Source: Helopsaltes ochotensis
Lineage: Eukaryota > Chordata > Aves > Passeriformes > Locustellidae
Assembly (NCBI GenBank): GCA_013400155.1
Contig: VXBM01000234.1
Coordinates: forward strand, 244,703-308,702
Length of the DNA stretch: 64,000 bases
Direction: 5' to 3'
The notes below the pieces were generated by a model. It did not search any database. It saw only the letters and a list, made by a program, of their open reading frames with translations, and was not told the DNA's origin. Positions 49,980 to 63,059 of this stretch are shown in pieces (the stretch's first letter is position 1; each line of letters starts with the position of its first letter). Both the position numbers and the translations under genes were made by a program.

Positions 49980-52900
49980 TCTGAGCAGGAGGGACATCCC
50001 ACCTCAGGGAGAGCTCAGAACACGGGAGGGGAGAGCAGGGTGGAGAGCTCATGGTGGTGAACCTCTGCTGGCCAACTACAGGAACATCTTACACTTATCT
50101 GGAGCCTTTCACCCCAGGCTCTCAGAGCCCCTTAGAAATACCAGCTAATTAAACCTCCTGCGTTAATTAATCACACTTTCCTGATGAGGATCCAGTTTGG
50201 AGAGCAGATGTCTGTTCTCCAATGTCCTTGTCACCACCGGCAGTGAGGAAGGCCCGGGTAGGAGGGTGTGGCTGTGTCCCACTGTGGTGGGACCTGGAGG
50301 GTTGGGAGCCTTCCCTTTGCTTTGGAGAGCTTCTCCCAGAGCAGCTGGGGGGTCCTGTGTGGATCAGCCAAACTGGAGTGTGGGCAAACCCCTGGGATGG
50401 GATGGGAGACCCCTCTGGGTGATTGCTGCAGCAGTGTGGAGAAGTCCCAAGTTAATGAGAGAAGAAGTGAAGGTGTCCAGGGCACTCCCTCACCTGCCCC
50501 CTTCTCCTGGGAATTGCTCCAGGAGGTGTCTGCAGGTGCAGAGGGTCTGTGCTACAGCAGTCGTGCTGCTTTGCTGCAGTGCAGGTGAAAGGCAGAATTG
50601 CAGGCAGGTAATAAACTGCCCCATTTACCAACCGATTAAACACCTATTTAAAGCCTGACTTGGCCGCTCAGGCAGCAGAAAACAAGGTACAAGGCAGTAC
50701 AGCCTGGAACAACTGCTCGATGGCCATTCTGACTGCAGCTTTTCAAAAGTTCAGGTGCTGTTAATCTCCAGAACAGGGTTTCATCTGCCTGCAGCAGCTG
50801 CCTTTTGCATGTTTTTCTAATGTTTATAAGATGTTCCTGTTTTACCCAAAGTTCACAGCATTTAAATAATGTCTTTGAGCAGATTAAAAATAACACAAGA
50901 TGCCACCTCTCTCCAGGCTGTGGGAAGGACTCCAGTTAACAGGAAAATCTCCCCGTCCACCCTGCTGATGCCAGACTCCCCTCCTGCTGTACTTCATGCC
51001 ACTTCATTTTTTAAATTGGCAGCTTATTGAAATTAAATTATTGCATTTGTGTTGTCAGTAGCGTTTAAGCTGTTTACCTTTTGGAAATCTACTAGTTCTC
51101 CACGGGGCGAGCACAGGGATGAATTCCACATAATAGGTGCATGAAACAGTCTTTCATCCACACAGTGAAATCCTTCCAAGAAACCTGCTTTACAGGTAAA
51201 AAACCCTTAAAAGTCATCCAGAGCAGCTTTCTGGGATAGTTTACATTTTTGTGTAGTAAACAAAATTATCTCAAAAGAGATGCATTTAGGTTGGAAGTGT
51301 GCTGCCTTCTGTGGGGGAGGGAGTCTTCAAGACCTAAATGAAAACCTTAAGGGACTCACACTTACCCTGCAAGGTGGGGGAATAAAAAATACAGACCCTA
51401 ACAGGCAGAGCAGTTCCTCCTGCAGTGTCTAATAAATGACTTCTCATTGCAGGCTGCCAGCCTGTTGTTCACCATCAGAAAAATTTGTATTTATCCCTGG
51501 CATTTCCTGTGTGCCCTCCTGAATACACAGGAGGAGTTGTTAAAAATAAATGCACCAAGCACTGTGCTCTACAGCCTCCTTACGTGTGCAGAGCAAGCGG
51601 CTCTACAGCCAGGGTTGTGTGTGTGTTAAGTAGGAGGGTATTTTAAAAAAATCTTAAACAGAAAAAGCTGGTCAGAGGCAGTGGAATCTCTTCAGTACCA
51701 TCCTGTTATGTCTTATAGCAGAAAGACTTCGTGGAGGAGTGTGCTGATGTCCTGTGACTCGTGTTAAGAGCCCAGACCTTGCAGGGTCAGCATCAGTTTT
51801 GGCAGAAATTGACTGTCAAGCATTGTGTGAGAATGGTCTGTGCAGGCAGATATGTCCCAGCGTGGGAACTGGGACTCACATCTCTCATGGTGCATTGGTG
51901 ATCCTCTGCTTCATTATTTCCATGCAATTGGTGGGGTTTAACGCTGCAAAACTGCTCCAGATGTGGCAGCACCTGCAGATTGTTCCCTGTGAAATGCTGC
52001 TTTGCAGCTTTTGGTGGCCCCTACTTATTCAGGTTTGTATTCAGTAAATGCCTGATGTGTTTGTGAAGGGAAACAAAACATTAGTAACACTCTGCTTTGG
52101 CCTTACAGAAATGAAATATGTGAATACTTATGGTAACAAACTGCGGGAAAGTGATAGGTGTGTGTGAACCAGAGAGGAGCAAATTATACAGGCACAACCA
52201 AGCTGGTCAAATGTCTCCAGCGTCGTTGTCCAAGGGCTTGTCTGGGATATAAATTGGTGAGACCCTGCTCTAAACTCAGTTTCCAGCCAATCCATGTACC
52301 TCTGTGTGTGTGGTAGGTGGGTGCTTGCCTCTGGGGTACCCTGGGTCTGCAGGTGATCTGGGGTCTCGGGGGGGAGTTGAGTGTTATCCCATGCTCTGCG
52401 TGAGCAGCTGGGAATTAAATTCATCTATTTCTGAAGGAAGGCCATTTCTAATGGAGCCAGTGGTTTAGAGCGGGAAGTGCTGCCTACCCAGTGCATGGGG
52501 CTCATCTTTCAGCCAGTTCAGTCTTGTTAATGTATTTCTTCCCTCATAATTAGCCTTTCCTGCCATGACTCAGAGCACATGCATTATCCCCCATAGGGGC
52601 TGTGGGCTGGAATTGGTGTTTTCTTGCTGGTGGTGTAGCTTTGCTGGATGGGGGGTGTTGGGGGCTGTCTCCTCAGGTTCAGAAGCTGCCAGAGTCAGCT
52701 GCAGACACCTGGAGGAAAGGATATGCTGGAAAGCAGATCACATTGTCAGGTTTGGAGTCAAACAGAATAAAACTGATATCTTTTAAAAATTCATGGTTGT
52801 GTTAATGCACTCAGTCAAGTGTAATTAAATGTAGAGACTCAATGGATTCATATAAACACTCTGTGGGAGCCTGTCAATCTTCCAGGGAAACGAACCCCCA

Positions 52901-54469
52901 AACAAATGAACAAACCTTTAATATCTTCAGCTCTGCCTCTTTCAAGAGCAGAGCTGGGGGCTCTGGAGAAACATCCAAGGGTCTATTTCCAGGAGAGATG
53001 CTTTACCTGTTAGTCTGGAGGGCTGAGAGACAACTCCTCACACCTTCTGCTGTACACATCTTCGTGCTGCAGTACAGACCCACAAATTATTGATCAGAAT
53101 GTGTCCTGGGCTTTGAATGCCAGCAGATGGAGATGCTGGGCTTGGCACTCAGCTACACCCACCAGGAACTCCTCATGCCCCTGCCTTGTCCTTCAGCAGC
53201 TGCTGGGGGTACAGGTACAGGACCAAGAACTGCTGGCCAGGGTTTTGCTGTACCTGGATCTCTCTGCTCTGCTCCTCCACCTGTCGAAACACAGACTGCC
53301 TGATGGAAAAGAGTTGTCCCAGCTTCAGAATCGGAAAAAAAGAACCAAAAAGAGGTGGGGGAAGATCCTGCATGCACAACTGAGCAATGGATGGCTGTCT
53401 CAAAGGTGAGCATCTCCTCCACAGAAGTTTTCTCCTACAAGCTGCACCTCACTACCAGTAAGTGTTGGTAGCCAGGTATGCACTGAGACACAGAGGGTCC
53501 CACCTGGGCCCTGTCAGCTCCTGCACCACCGTGGGGTCGGGCAGGGGGGTTCTGTCAGCTTGTGGGAGCAGGACAGTGCCCTGTGCCCGTGTGCCCAGGG
53601 CTGCAGGGCATCTTCTGCTTCCCACACATGGACCAGGGCACTTCTGGAGTGTTTCTCCTAAATTTCTTCTTAGGAATTCCTCTGTGGTCATGAGCAGAAT
53701 TGGGAAAACCATCTACAGCTGAGTGAGAAAGGGAGGATAAGACACTGCTGAGCTATTTTTTTTCCCTATTTGTGGGATTTTTTTCTCTTTCTTTTTCTCA
53801 GTTGAATTCTCACCTTCTCACAACAGTTGTTGCAAATCACTGTAAACTTCATTTAGTCCTTTTGTGAAGTTAAAATAAATATGACTGAAAGACAAAATAC
53901 ATGCTACTCTTGATGACTGGTCCCCCAATTATCTTCAGTGGTGAAATATCTATAATCAAATTTAGAGAGCAGTGCGTTACTCAGCACTGCTGACAGGGAT
54001 GCAGTGAGTTAGAATGGATGCTGCCTCTCGTTAATCCGGCAGCAGCACGATGGCCACAGTGGGGACGTGTTCACCCAGCCTTGGCACGGCTCCACACACC
54101 GTCAGCAGCACTGGGCCATCACCAGAGTCTGCTCTGCCCCTCACCCATCCCACTGCTAACCCTCTGCCCCAGAGCTGCTGCTCCCAGCTGGCTCCTGCAC
54201 ATCCCTAAATGTGGTGGGAAGTGGGACAGAGCTCCTGGGCATCTTGTCCCTGTTGGGCTGTCATTGCCCTCTGAGCCATCACCTTGCCCATTCCTGACAG
54301 CTCCAGCAAAACAGGGAATTTCTTCTGTTGGGCTTCAAAGCCAGCCAAGCACCTGAGCTACCTTTATTTTTATTTTTTAGCTTTAGCACAAATAGTTGTT
54401 TGAGTGGAGGACTCATTTCAGCTGTCTGTTTTCTCAAAAGAACCCCAAAGCCCAGTCTGTGCAGCTCCC

Positions 54470-54550
54470 TGCTGTCCCGGCTGCCGCAGGACACCGGCCG
54501 GGGCGCGGCGCCGCAGCGGGACGTGCCCATCAGCAGCGGGGAACCCGGTG
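54470..54550. promoter_or_regulatory. Short CpG-rich patch
   Basis: About a dozen CpGs occur in 80 bp, including GGCCGGGGCGCGGCGCCGC. It is flanked by ordinary sequence and is too short to be a standard CpG island. An open frame passes through it but has no recognisable domain. It could be a small promoter or a GC-rich exon of an unknown transcript. Confidence 0.3.
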
Positions 54551-56470
54551 GTTTAATATCCCCAGAACCTTCCCTGGTGCTCTTGGGTTTTCACAGTCAG
54601 TCTAATAGTGGTGTTCAAAATAATTGCTATAGAGGGAAAATGTGCCTTATCACAGGGAGCAGCGCATGGACAATGGAAGCGTTTCAGAGCATATTTTTAG
54701 GACAGAAAAAAAAAAATCAATCTAAATCTTATGCTTTTTCATCATGTGCCTTGAGCAGTGAAAAGGGGGGAAAAGGGATCAGCATTTTTGCTGGTTGGAT
54801 GGGGCTGTGAGAGACGTGGTCTGGTGGAAGGTGTCCCTGGGGTTAGCAGGGACCAGAGCAGCAGATGCACCCAGCAGGAGCCACAGTGGTTTTGCCTCTC
54901 CTTGGTGCCCGCTTGGGAAAGTCAAATGTTTATGTGTAACCTAAAAGAAAAGCTGTTCTGCTGGTGTGAGCTATTGGGTAATAAAACCAGGAAAGGCACT
55001 GCAGTCAATAAAAGTAAATTAATAACTAGAGACAACAAATCCTGCTTCTCTGACTGGCATAAAGCAATCCAGTGCTGAAGGAAGAAAAAATGTCACAGTT
55101 TATGAGAAGGCAGGTCAAGTCTAAGAGGAATGGGCTACAGCAGTTTGTGGGATATTTGTGATCACAACTTTTTCTTCCTGAACCTGTGGGGTTTATTTGC
55201 AGCTAAGCCAAGCAGCTCCACAGAGCAGAGGAAATCCCAAGCCCCTCGGTGTGGTGGGTGCTGCCCACACCTGCCCTTGCACTTGTACTGCTCATGCAGC
55301 ACAAATTACGAGGCTTAATTATTTCAATAGAGGTTAATTACATTAGTCACTACAGCAAATCTCCCGTTCATGCCATGCTTTCCACTTCATTTAATTCATT
55401 ACCCCCTGTGACAGTAGATTTCTGCACAGAACTCTCCTTTATATCTCATATCCCTTCCAAGCATGATCCTCCACACCGGCCCTTCGCTTGCCTTTGCCCT
55501 TCTTCCTCTCAGTGTTCCTGGTGGCAGTGACAAAGTGGTTTGGTGGGAGCAGGTGGGAGCAGCCTGGGACATGCTCTGCCCCAGGTGAAGGGGGTGAGTA
55601 GAGCAGTGCTGTGCCCAGCTTGGCATCGGGCTCTCTCCCTGAGGGGACAGGCTGTGTGTGCCCTGTGCTGGAGCTGAGCAAATGGCGACCCTGGACTGTG
55701 CACATCATCGCCTTCCCTCATGTACAGGACCCCTTTCTCAGCTGTGTAGATCTTCCCTTTCCCTCACCGCATCTTTGCTCAAAACCAGCACTTGCAGATC
55801 CATGTCCTCTCCCGCCTGCCAAACAGGGTGCCCTGCTGTGCTGGTCCTTGCCCATGAGCCTGCTCCCTCCTGACTGCCCTGGTACCAGACTGTCTATCAT
55901 GGGAAGATTCAGCTGGCTCTGCACCCCTTGCAATGGTTCTGAAAGAGCCATTCCTCACAGTTTAATGTGTTTCTGTAAATGGCAGAGTAAAGTTCTTGGG
56001 TGGCATTTAACTAGTTTTACTGCGCCTTCCCTACTCAGCAGAGATGTATCATAATAGCTGAATGATTCATAAAAAAAATGTTTTAATCAGAAATTCAAAT
56101 GCAAACCAAGACAGAACAACAAAATCTGAAAATAAAAACAGAATTTTAAAAATTGCCCAGATGAGACTCAGTGCCACAGGCACATGGTGCTGCTGTTAGA
56201 AGCAAACCTGTGAGCTGCTCTCATCAGCCAGAAGCCCCAGCTCTGGCCCAGCTAATGCTGAATGGCACGGTTAATCCTCTGGAGACATGGTGGTGTTGGG
56301 AAGGGCATTGGCAGGGCTTCTCTAAAGGCTCACAGTGACTGTGTAAAGCTGGTCCCAAATTAGGATGAGCTGGGTGCACGTTGTCATCTGTTGAAGCATG
56401 TTTGTCATACTCTGGGCTGAGCCAGGGTTTAATATGTGACCACTGTCGAGGCGCCCCGAGCAAACCCGTG

Positions 56471-56968
56471 TGGGCTGCACACGAGGGCTGTGGGCTGCAC
56501 ATGAGGGGTATGGGCTGCACACAAAGGGTATGGGCTGCACACGAGGGGTATGGGCTGCACACNNNNNNNNNNNNNNNNNNNNNNNNNNNNNNNNNNNNNN
56601 NNNNNNNNNNNNNNNNNNNNNNNNNNNNNNNNNNNNNNNNNNNNNNNNNNNNNNNNNNNNNNNNNNNNNNNNNNNNNNNNNNNNNNNNNNNNNNNNNNNN
56701 NNNNNNNNNNNNNNNNNNNNNNNNNNNNNNNNNNNNNNNNNNNNNNNNNNNNNNNNNNNNNNNNNNNNNNNNNNNNNNNNNNNNNNNNNNNNNNNNNNNN
56801 NNNNNNNNNNNNNNNNNNNNNNNNNNNNNNNNNNNNNNNNNNNNNNNNNNNNNNNNNNNNNNNNNNNNNNNNNNNNNNNNNNNNNNNNNNNNNNNNNNNN
56901 NNNNNNNNNNNNNNNNNNNNNNNNNNNNNNNNNNNNNNNNNNNNNNNNNNNNNNNCTGCACACAAAGG
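56471..56968. repeat. Minisatellite, 20-bp unit, interrupted by a 393-base gap
   Basis: The unit TGGGCTGCACACGAGGGGTA starts at 56471, 56491, 56511, 56531 and 56551 with small variants (ACAAAG, ATGAGG). After the N tract it resumes as CTGCACACAAAGG at 56956. The 401-base offset between unit starts either side of the gap is one base more than 20 units, so the gap is probably filled with more of the array. Because 20 is not a multiple of three, all frames stay open and give spurious ORFs. Confidence 0.93.
56563..56955. other. Assembly gap (393 N) inside the minisatellite
   Basis: 393 unknown bases bordered by the same 20-bp repeat on each side. Sequence and true length are not known. Confidence 0.97.
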
Positions 56969-57754
56969 CCCTGTGCCTTCCCAAGGCTTCCCAGAGCTGC
57001 CAGACCCCGGGGAGCAGCAGCTCTGCGCCACTGCCCGGCTCCAGCTCTCCTTGTTCTATTCTGGTTTTAAACCTGGTTCATTCCTTTATCACCTGGGAAT
57101 TCATCAGTCCTGTGCCTCCAGCTTCTTCAACCCCCTGCACACAGCGTAGGGGGAGATTTCTACAGTCGTGCAGCCCCAAATTGTGGCTGCTGACATGTGC
57201 AAGGGGGAAGTGAGACATTTCCCACCTGTTCAGCTAGTTTGCAGCTTGGTGGGATATTTCCTATTTTTAACTGTAGCTGCAGTTAAAGGAATAAATTTGT
57301 GAAGTCAAACATAAGGTAACAACCAAAGGAAGGAGTTTTTTCGCTGCAGATCTGTCTGATTTAGTACCTGGTGAACATTTTCTTTAGCATGATGATACTT
57401 CTTAGGGTGCATGATAAAAACCTGCAGTAATCAACAGATACTGTTCTCAGTTTTCGGTCTCATCATTAGCATTTTGCTATCATTAACCTGAGCATGATAA
57501 ATTGCTTATAAAACAGATATTTCTTTATTGGGTATTAGCAGGTCTAGTTGTGAGGAGAGATGTGGAATTTTCTGCAGAGTTTTGCATCATGAATATGAAC
57601 TGTGTGTGCTTCTGACACTGCAGGTCAGGCCAGTGTAAATCAAGGAAATATTTCCAGATTTTAATCTGAATTGAGACTTAGGGATTTAAAGACATTTAAA
57701 TTCCTAGCCAGGTGTTTACTTGGGCTAGGAAACAATCAACCTTGTTCTCTGCAG

Positions 57755-57809
57755 GTGGAGGGTCCTTCCACAAAGCTGCTTCCAAAGGAAGCTGCTCTGG
57801 CTGGTGCAG
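57755..57809 (+). other. Exon-like segment, unassigned
   Basis: A 55-base segment lies between a strong acceptor (CTTGTTCTCTGCAG) and a strong donor (CAG|GTAAGA). It is open in at least two frames. No known protein is recognised. It could be an exon of a non-coding or unknown transcript, or a chance pairing of splice signals, which is common in introns and intergenic DNA. Confidence 0.2.
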
Positions 57810-59721
57810 GTAAGAGTCTGCCCTCTTCCCTCTCCTTTCCGACATTTTATCACTTTTGCTCTGGCCAGGCTTTTAGCCAGGCTGCTTGTGCATTTCTGTC
57901 CCCGTGGCTGCTGGCATCCTGCTCAGAGTGCTGCAGGACCAGAGTCCAGCCGGGATGCTCACTGGGATGCCAGCCTTGGCTGGGAGCACTGGAGGGGCAC
58001 ACAGAGTACTCAGCTGCCAGAAAATTAGACTCATTTATTTGGAAATCTGTTGTACACAAAGCACTTTAATAATCACATTCATCTAAAGGCCACATCAGGA
58101 GAAACAGTACTGCCTGTTCCCTCTTAGATGCCAGTTTGTGGGGAATGCTGCTGCTAACATTTAGCAGGAGCTCCAGGTCACCTTGATACAATCGAGCTAA
58201 GACACATTTTAATGGCTGTTTAATTAGATTTACCATAGGGAAGGTGCCATGGAAGAGGGCTGCATTTCTGCTTCTATGGCTGGTTTAAATAAAAATGCAG
58301 ATAAAAGACTGCAAGTGATAGATAAAGATGAGGTGTTTTTGTACCCCTGTTCAATATAATTTTTCACCTTCATTTGGGTGATTTGTCTGCTCTTTCCCTG
58401 CACTTGCAGGGCAGGAAAATCTCACACCCCCGCAGACTGATGCTCTTTTCTGACTGCCACAAAAATGTAGGTTCTCCTCAATGTGTGATTTTCCTCTACG
58501 TGACCTGAGCTTCGAGCACCTCACTGTAAGGCTCCCACATTCTTCAGAAGCTGCCCCTGTGTTCAAAACAGGATTGAAGCAGAAGGTGAGGAATCATCTG
58601 ATTTCCAGCAGCAATATCTGAATCTTATGGCAAACTGGTCCCTGCATTAGAGAACAAATAGCACATGTTCATCTCACACCAATTTTGATTCCTTCATGAG
58701 GCTGTGGGAGACTCCAAGGAGCATTTTGTAAAGTGGCCATAGGAAATAAAACACTGAAACATATTGCTATAAAGGATATGACATCTCTCCCAATGGTTTT
58801 ATTAAGAAGACCACAAGAGTAAAGAGTTATAAAACCTGATCCAGTCGGCAGTTCAAGCTGTGTAATTGATATCCATTATTTCCCATTGACTGCTCTGCAT
58901 GACTTTGCTTTCTGTAGCATCAACAGATTCTGCTCTGAGCTGCTGGGTCTTGGCAGAGAGCAAAGCCAATAGCAAACCTGGAGTACGAATCTCAGGAGAG
59001 AGGCAAGGTGGTTTTCCTCCATAAACACACACCTTTATCATAATTTGCACAGTTTCTCAAGTTACTACATTTGCACGGGACAATACAGATCTGCTGTGGC
59101 TTTGCTGAAGCAGAGACTGGGCATCAGTTTGGTCTCCACAATGACACAATTTCTCCTCATCTGCTTCATTTCATGGCAATTTTGTGTTCTTTACAGAAAT
59201 AGGGTTATTATAGTAAAGAATTTGCTGAAAGAAAACAGGCAGAAAAGGGCCATTCCCACAAATGTAGATAGATCCTGTGCCAGGATAACCCCAGCTCATG
59301 CCAGGCCTGTGGGTGTCTGTCTGTCCTGAGCATTTGTCTGTCAGAAGAACAGCACATCTCTCCTCAGTGCTTCCTCAGGTGATTTCAGTGTTTGATTTAT
59401 TTTTGGTGGGTGTTAGAGCAAAGAATAACTGAGAGACTGACAGTACCTGGGTGCTGGCTGTGTGCTCCCAGGTGCTGCAGGAGCAGCCCTGAGCAGGCTG
59501 GACACAGGGAAGGGCCCCGTGCCTGTGCCAGCCTCCTGCCCGTGCCCCCACACAGGTCAGCATTAGGCAAATCCATCATTTTTCCCTTATTACTCAAAGC
59601 TGTTCTATGCCATTGACCTCCTGCCCCTACCTCCTGCAAATCATTTGCTTTTTCAGATGCTTCACTATCAGCTTGTACTGTATCTTTTTTTTTTTTTTTC
59701 TTTCTCCTTATCTCACCTCAG

Positions 59722-59839
59722 GAAGGAGAGGGATTACCTCATTTCCACTGCCTCAGAAATAAATCCTCATTATGGATTTGTACCTGGGGAGGAAGAAGCT
59801 GATTTCCACTCCCAGCCAGTTCTGGACAGATATTTGAAG
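59722..59839 (+). other. Exon-like segment with open frame, unassigned
   Basis: A long T/C-rich tract and CTCACCTCAG precede the segment, and AAG|GTAATT follows it. The 118 bases are open in one frame, reading KERDYLISTASEINPHYGF and then an acidic GEEEAD stretch to DRYLK. The composition looks protein-like, but I do not recognise a family. It can be joined in frame to the segment at 57755-57809, which is suggestive but far from proof. Confidence 0.22.
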
Positions 59840-62800
59840 GTAATTGTTCAGTGCAGGGACATCTCACTTGTCTAATAACCATAAAGAGCACTTTTATTAG
59901 AGCTGGGCTTGGGGTTGGGACGATTGAGAAGATATTTATGGGGAAGATGTCATTTCAGAAAACTAGAATATGGACATCAAATTTATGTTTTTATTTTAAG
60001 GTGGAGCAAAGGGAAGGACCTAACATGCAATAAATGTCTGTGTGCTGGTGGGGGGCTCATCCCCAGGGCAGTGCAGCTGCCTCCTCACAGGGCTCACTGG
60101 ATTGCTTCAGATTTGTTCAAAATCATCCCCTAAAGTGGCTAAATCCACCTTTCCCTTATGTCGTAGTTGTGAAAACTGAAGTGAACTAGCAGACATCACT
60201 GGTGTTCTTACTCAGGATCCAGAAGGTACATCTGCGTTCTGCCTCCCTAAACATGCTGGAACACGAGGCTAAAATGACAGTATGATGAGGCCCCTTTTTC
60301 CTGGCTAATTGCTGCAGGAAGAAATAAGGGTCAGAATAAAATGTGGTTGTCTGTTAAATGGTTGCTGCACCCAGCTGTCTGGCCGTTTGCTGCAGCCCTG
60401 AATATATTAACTGTGGCAGCTTTTGGATGCTTCAGCTCAGGGCAGAATTGCAGTGATTCCTCTGGAGTTTGGCAGAGCTGGGTCTGAGCTTCTGCCACGG
60501 AGCCATCAGTGATGGACCAGACACAAATAAACAGACAGTCCAGGAGAACTTTCAAGAGGAGAAATCGCTTGGTTCAGTGTTGCAGATTTACCCCAAGATA
60601 CACCCAGCTGAGCAGAGGTGTGAGGCAGACATCCCCAGTTCTGAGGCTCTGGAGCTCTGGCACCTGCAGTGTCTTTGTGCATGTGCCCTGCACTGCTCTG
60701 CTGCAGCTCTGCAGGTGCAGGGACCCCTCAGCCTCTGCTCAGCACCCAGCTGGTGGTGAAACTTGGATGAAAGTTCCTTAATGATTCATGAAGAATAGCA
60801 TCTAACTAACACAACCTATTATGCTGTGGGAGAACAGTTGTTTAGTATTTGAAGATTCAGGACAGTGAGTGCTCACACCACGAGCTTCTCCCACCCCTGG
60901 AAGGAGACACAAGGGTTTGTTTGTACAGGTCCTGGTCCCAGTGAAATGGAGAAAATGTGAATCAGACTCAAGTGCCAAACCAAGTGCTGTGGAGCAGCTT
61001 GGCCATGTGGAAGCACAGAGCAGCCTGCTGAGCCAAGGGGCTGAAGCCACAGAAAAACCCTTCCCATGTCTGTAACGCCCTGGGACACAGGAGCAGGGAC
61101 TGGGAAGGCATGATGTCTGCTAATTAGCTGCTGTCTCGCATGATTGATTTCAGGAGCTCTTTTCTCGTGCTGCCAGTCTTGTTGAACATTTTCTGCTTCT
61201 GCTGATAGCGCTGGCCCCGAGCAGGGCGGGTGATTAATTACCTGCTGAGGGTGAGGTGCCTTTCTGCTGTACCCATGGGTGGATCTGCAGGTGCTGCACA
61301 TCCTGGGGCTGATCAGTACAGGGGAACATTGTCCACTACGGAACCAGCAAAGGAGATGGAGCCACAGAAAGCACAGAGAGGAACATTCCCTGCTCAGTGT
61401 CCTCACTCCAGAGCTCCTTGGCTCTGTCCAACCTACAGGTGCCTGGGACTGTGCTTCAGCCCTGAGCCACAGCCTCTGGGAAATCTGCAGACTGTCTGAC
61501 AGCAGGAAGGAAAGGTAACAAAGAGAAGCCGTTATCTTCAGTATCTTTAATTCCCCTGGCTTTTTTTTAGAGGTCCAAAAATATAAAAACAATAGTAAAG
61601 CATCACAGCTGCACAGCAGTGCCTGTGCCATGGTGATGGCACTGGAACTGTGGCCTTGGGCCCTTCAAAATCTCTGCAATCACCTCTGGACTTAAACTGT
61701 TGTGACTTTGTGTTGTCAAAGACCTGTATAACTTTCCTGTTTTTTAACAGTCGGTGCATAAGAAGAGCAAGCATTAGAAAGGTGTAAAGCTGGATATTTT
61801 CACATTAAACTGAATCCAAGTCATCGTTTCCTTCCCATGCAGCAGTTTTAGATATAAAGAAGATGATAGATTAAGTTATGTTTGACTGACATTTAAATTG
61901 GGACTTCTTTCTGCAGCCTCCACATCCATGCTCTAAATAGGAGGTTTGGGATTAGGGCCATTAAATTACTTAGTTTATTGGAAAAATAAAATATCAGGAA
62001 CAGATGAAAATGAAAAGGGAGAGAAATGCAAACTGAATGAGTGCTAAAAAATTATTAAGGTAAGGTAGCAAATGAAATAGAATAGCACTAAAACTAGATG
62101 ACATGTAAGAAATTCTCCAAGCAGCAGTGTTGTGGAGTCTGTCTTTCCAACTGTGGAGTTAAAGACAGGTGAGCTTGATACTGCCAAGAGCTGCTCCGTG
62201 CACCCACGCTGCCCAGTGCCCAGCTGTCTGCCTGTGGGGATGGGAGAGGGATGGAGAAAATTAAAATCAGGTCATGGATGGAGCTGATCCTCCGGCTGTG
62301 CTCACTGGAGGCAGAGGCTGCTCTGCCTCTCTGGGTCCGTGCCTGAGTCCAAGGGAAGGTGGCCCAGCAGTGGCTGGTTGGTGGGTGGCCTCAGCCCTGC
62401 CTCCAAGCCTGGCAGTTCCCACGTCTCCCCCAAATCCACGCCGAGATGGGTTTGTCTGCTGGCTTTGGATAACTTCTTGTAACCTCTCTGAGTCTTTGTA
62501 GCTGTACTGCCTCCTCCCCTCCTGCCAGTAACTCCACACAATGCCACGGAGAGAGTTCAAATCCTGCCCTCTCCTTTGGATCCTTGAAAAGACCTCTCAC
62601 TGCACTCTCGAGTCTCTTTAAGGGAAGCAAAACAAACTGCTGCAGATGATTGCAGGCAAAGCCATACTCCTGAGGACCTGCCTTTTCTAGATAGCCCTGG
62701 ATATGAGGAGTGAAACATTTCCTGGAGATTTGATTTCATCTCAGGTCTGGGGAAATTCTGCAGTTCCACAAACAATCCATCAACAGCTGCTCAGAGAGGA

Positions 62801-63059
62801 GCAATAAATTAATCTTCTTCTGGAACGGCAGTGCAAACTGCCTTCCCTGCACATGGAAAAGCGCCAGATTTGGGTCAAAGGAGCAGCTTTCAGCTTCTCC
62901 TTCCCCGCCTCCCATGATCCATTTGAGCCCGGCTGCTCTGCCGGCAGCTCTGCTCCCCCGTGCCCGTACAGCTGTGCTGCTTGGCAGGAATCGTCGCTGG
63001 CTTTTTCACAGCCTGTGCTAGAGACTCACTGTGGTGATGGTTGCTAAATCTCCAGAGCA

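Larger units (their letters stand above)
42704..56470. other. Intergenic non-coding region downstream of ZMAT4
   Basis: No protein family, RNA gene or transposon is recognised in this stretch. Present are a good splice-donor match right after the C-rich array (CAG|GTAAGG at 42702-42710), an AT-rich interval with repeated inverted arms at 46316-46391 and a 22-bp tandem duplication at 49936-49979. A CpG-rich patch lies at 54470-54550, and an AT-rich, TAAT-containing stretch at 55310-55435. Human gene order, as I recall it, places a long gene-poor interval and then TCIM beyond the ZMAT4 3' end. I did not find TCIM here. Confidence 0.5.
56969..62880. other. Intergenic non-coding region with two exon-like segments
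   Basis: No known gene is recognised. Two short segments with good acceptor and donor matches (57755-57809 and 59722-59839) are listed separately. The interval 57360-57530 is AT-rich, with the word GCATGAT three times and ATTAGCATTTTGCTAT. A T-rich run lies at about 59685-59700. The 252-codon minus-strand frame at 60873-61631 has no domain and looks like a chance opening. Confidence 0.45.

Noticed and set aside
53101..53409. 102-codon frame with leucine-rich and then lysine/arginine-rich parts
   Set aside because: It looked slightly protein-like, but no known domain, no flanking exon signals and no conservation evidence.
56224..57213. Several 200-247-codon frames across the 393-base gap
   Set aside because: Most of each is N; the rest is the 20-bp minisatellite, which is open in most frames.
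60873..61631. 252-codon open frame on the minus strand
   Set aside because: It has no recognisable domain, low-order Ser/Cys/His/Gln-rich composition, no splice or promoter support, and overlaps other frames open by chance.
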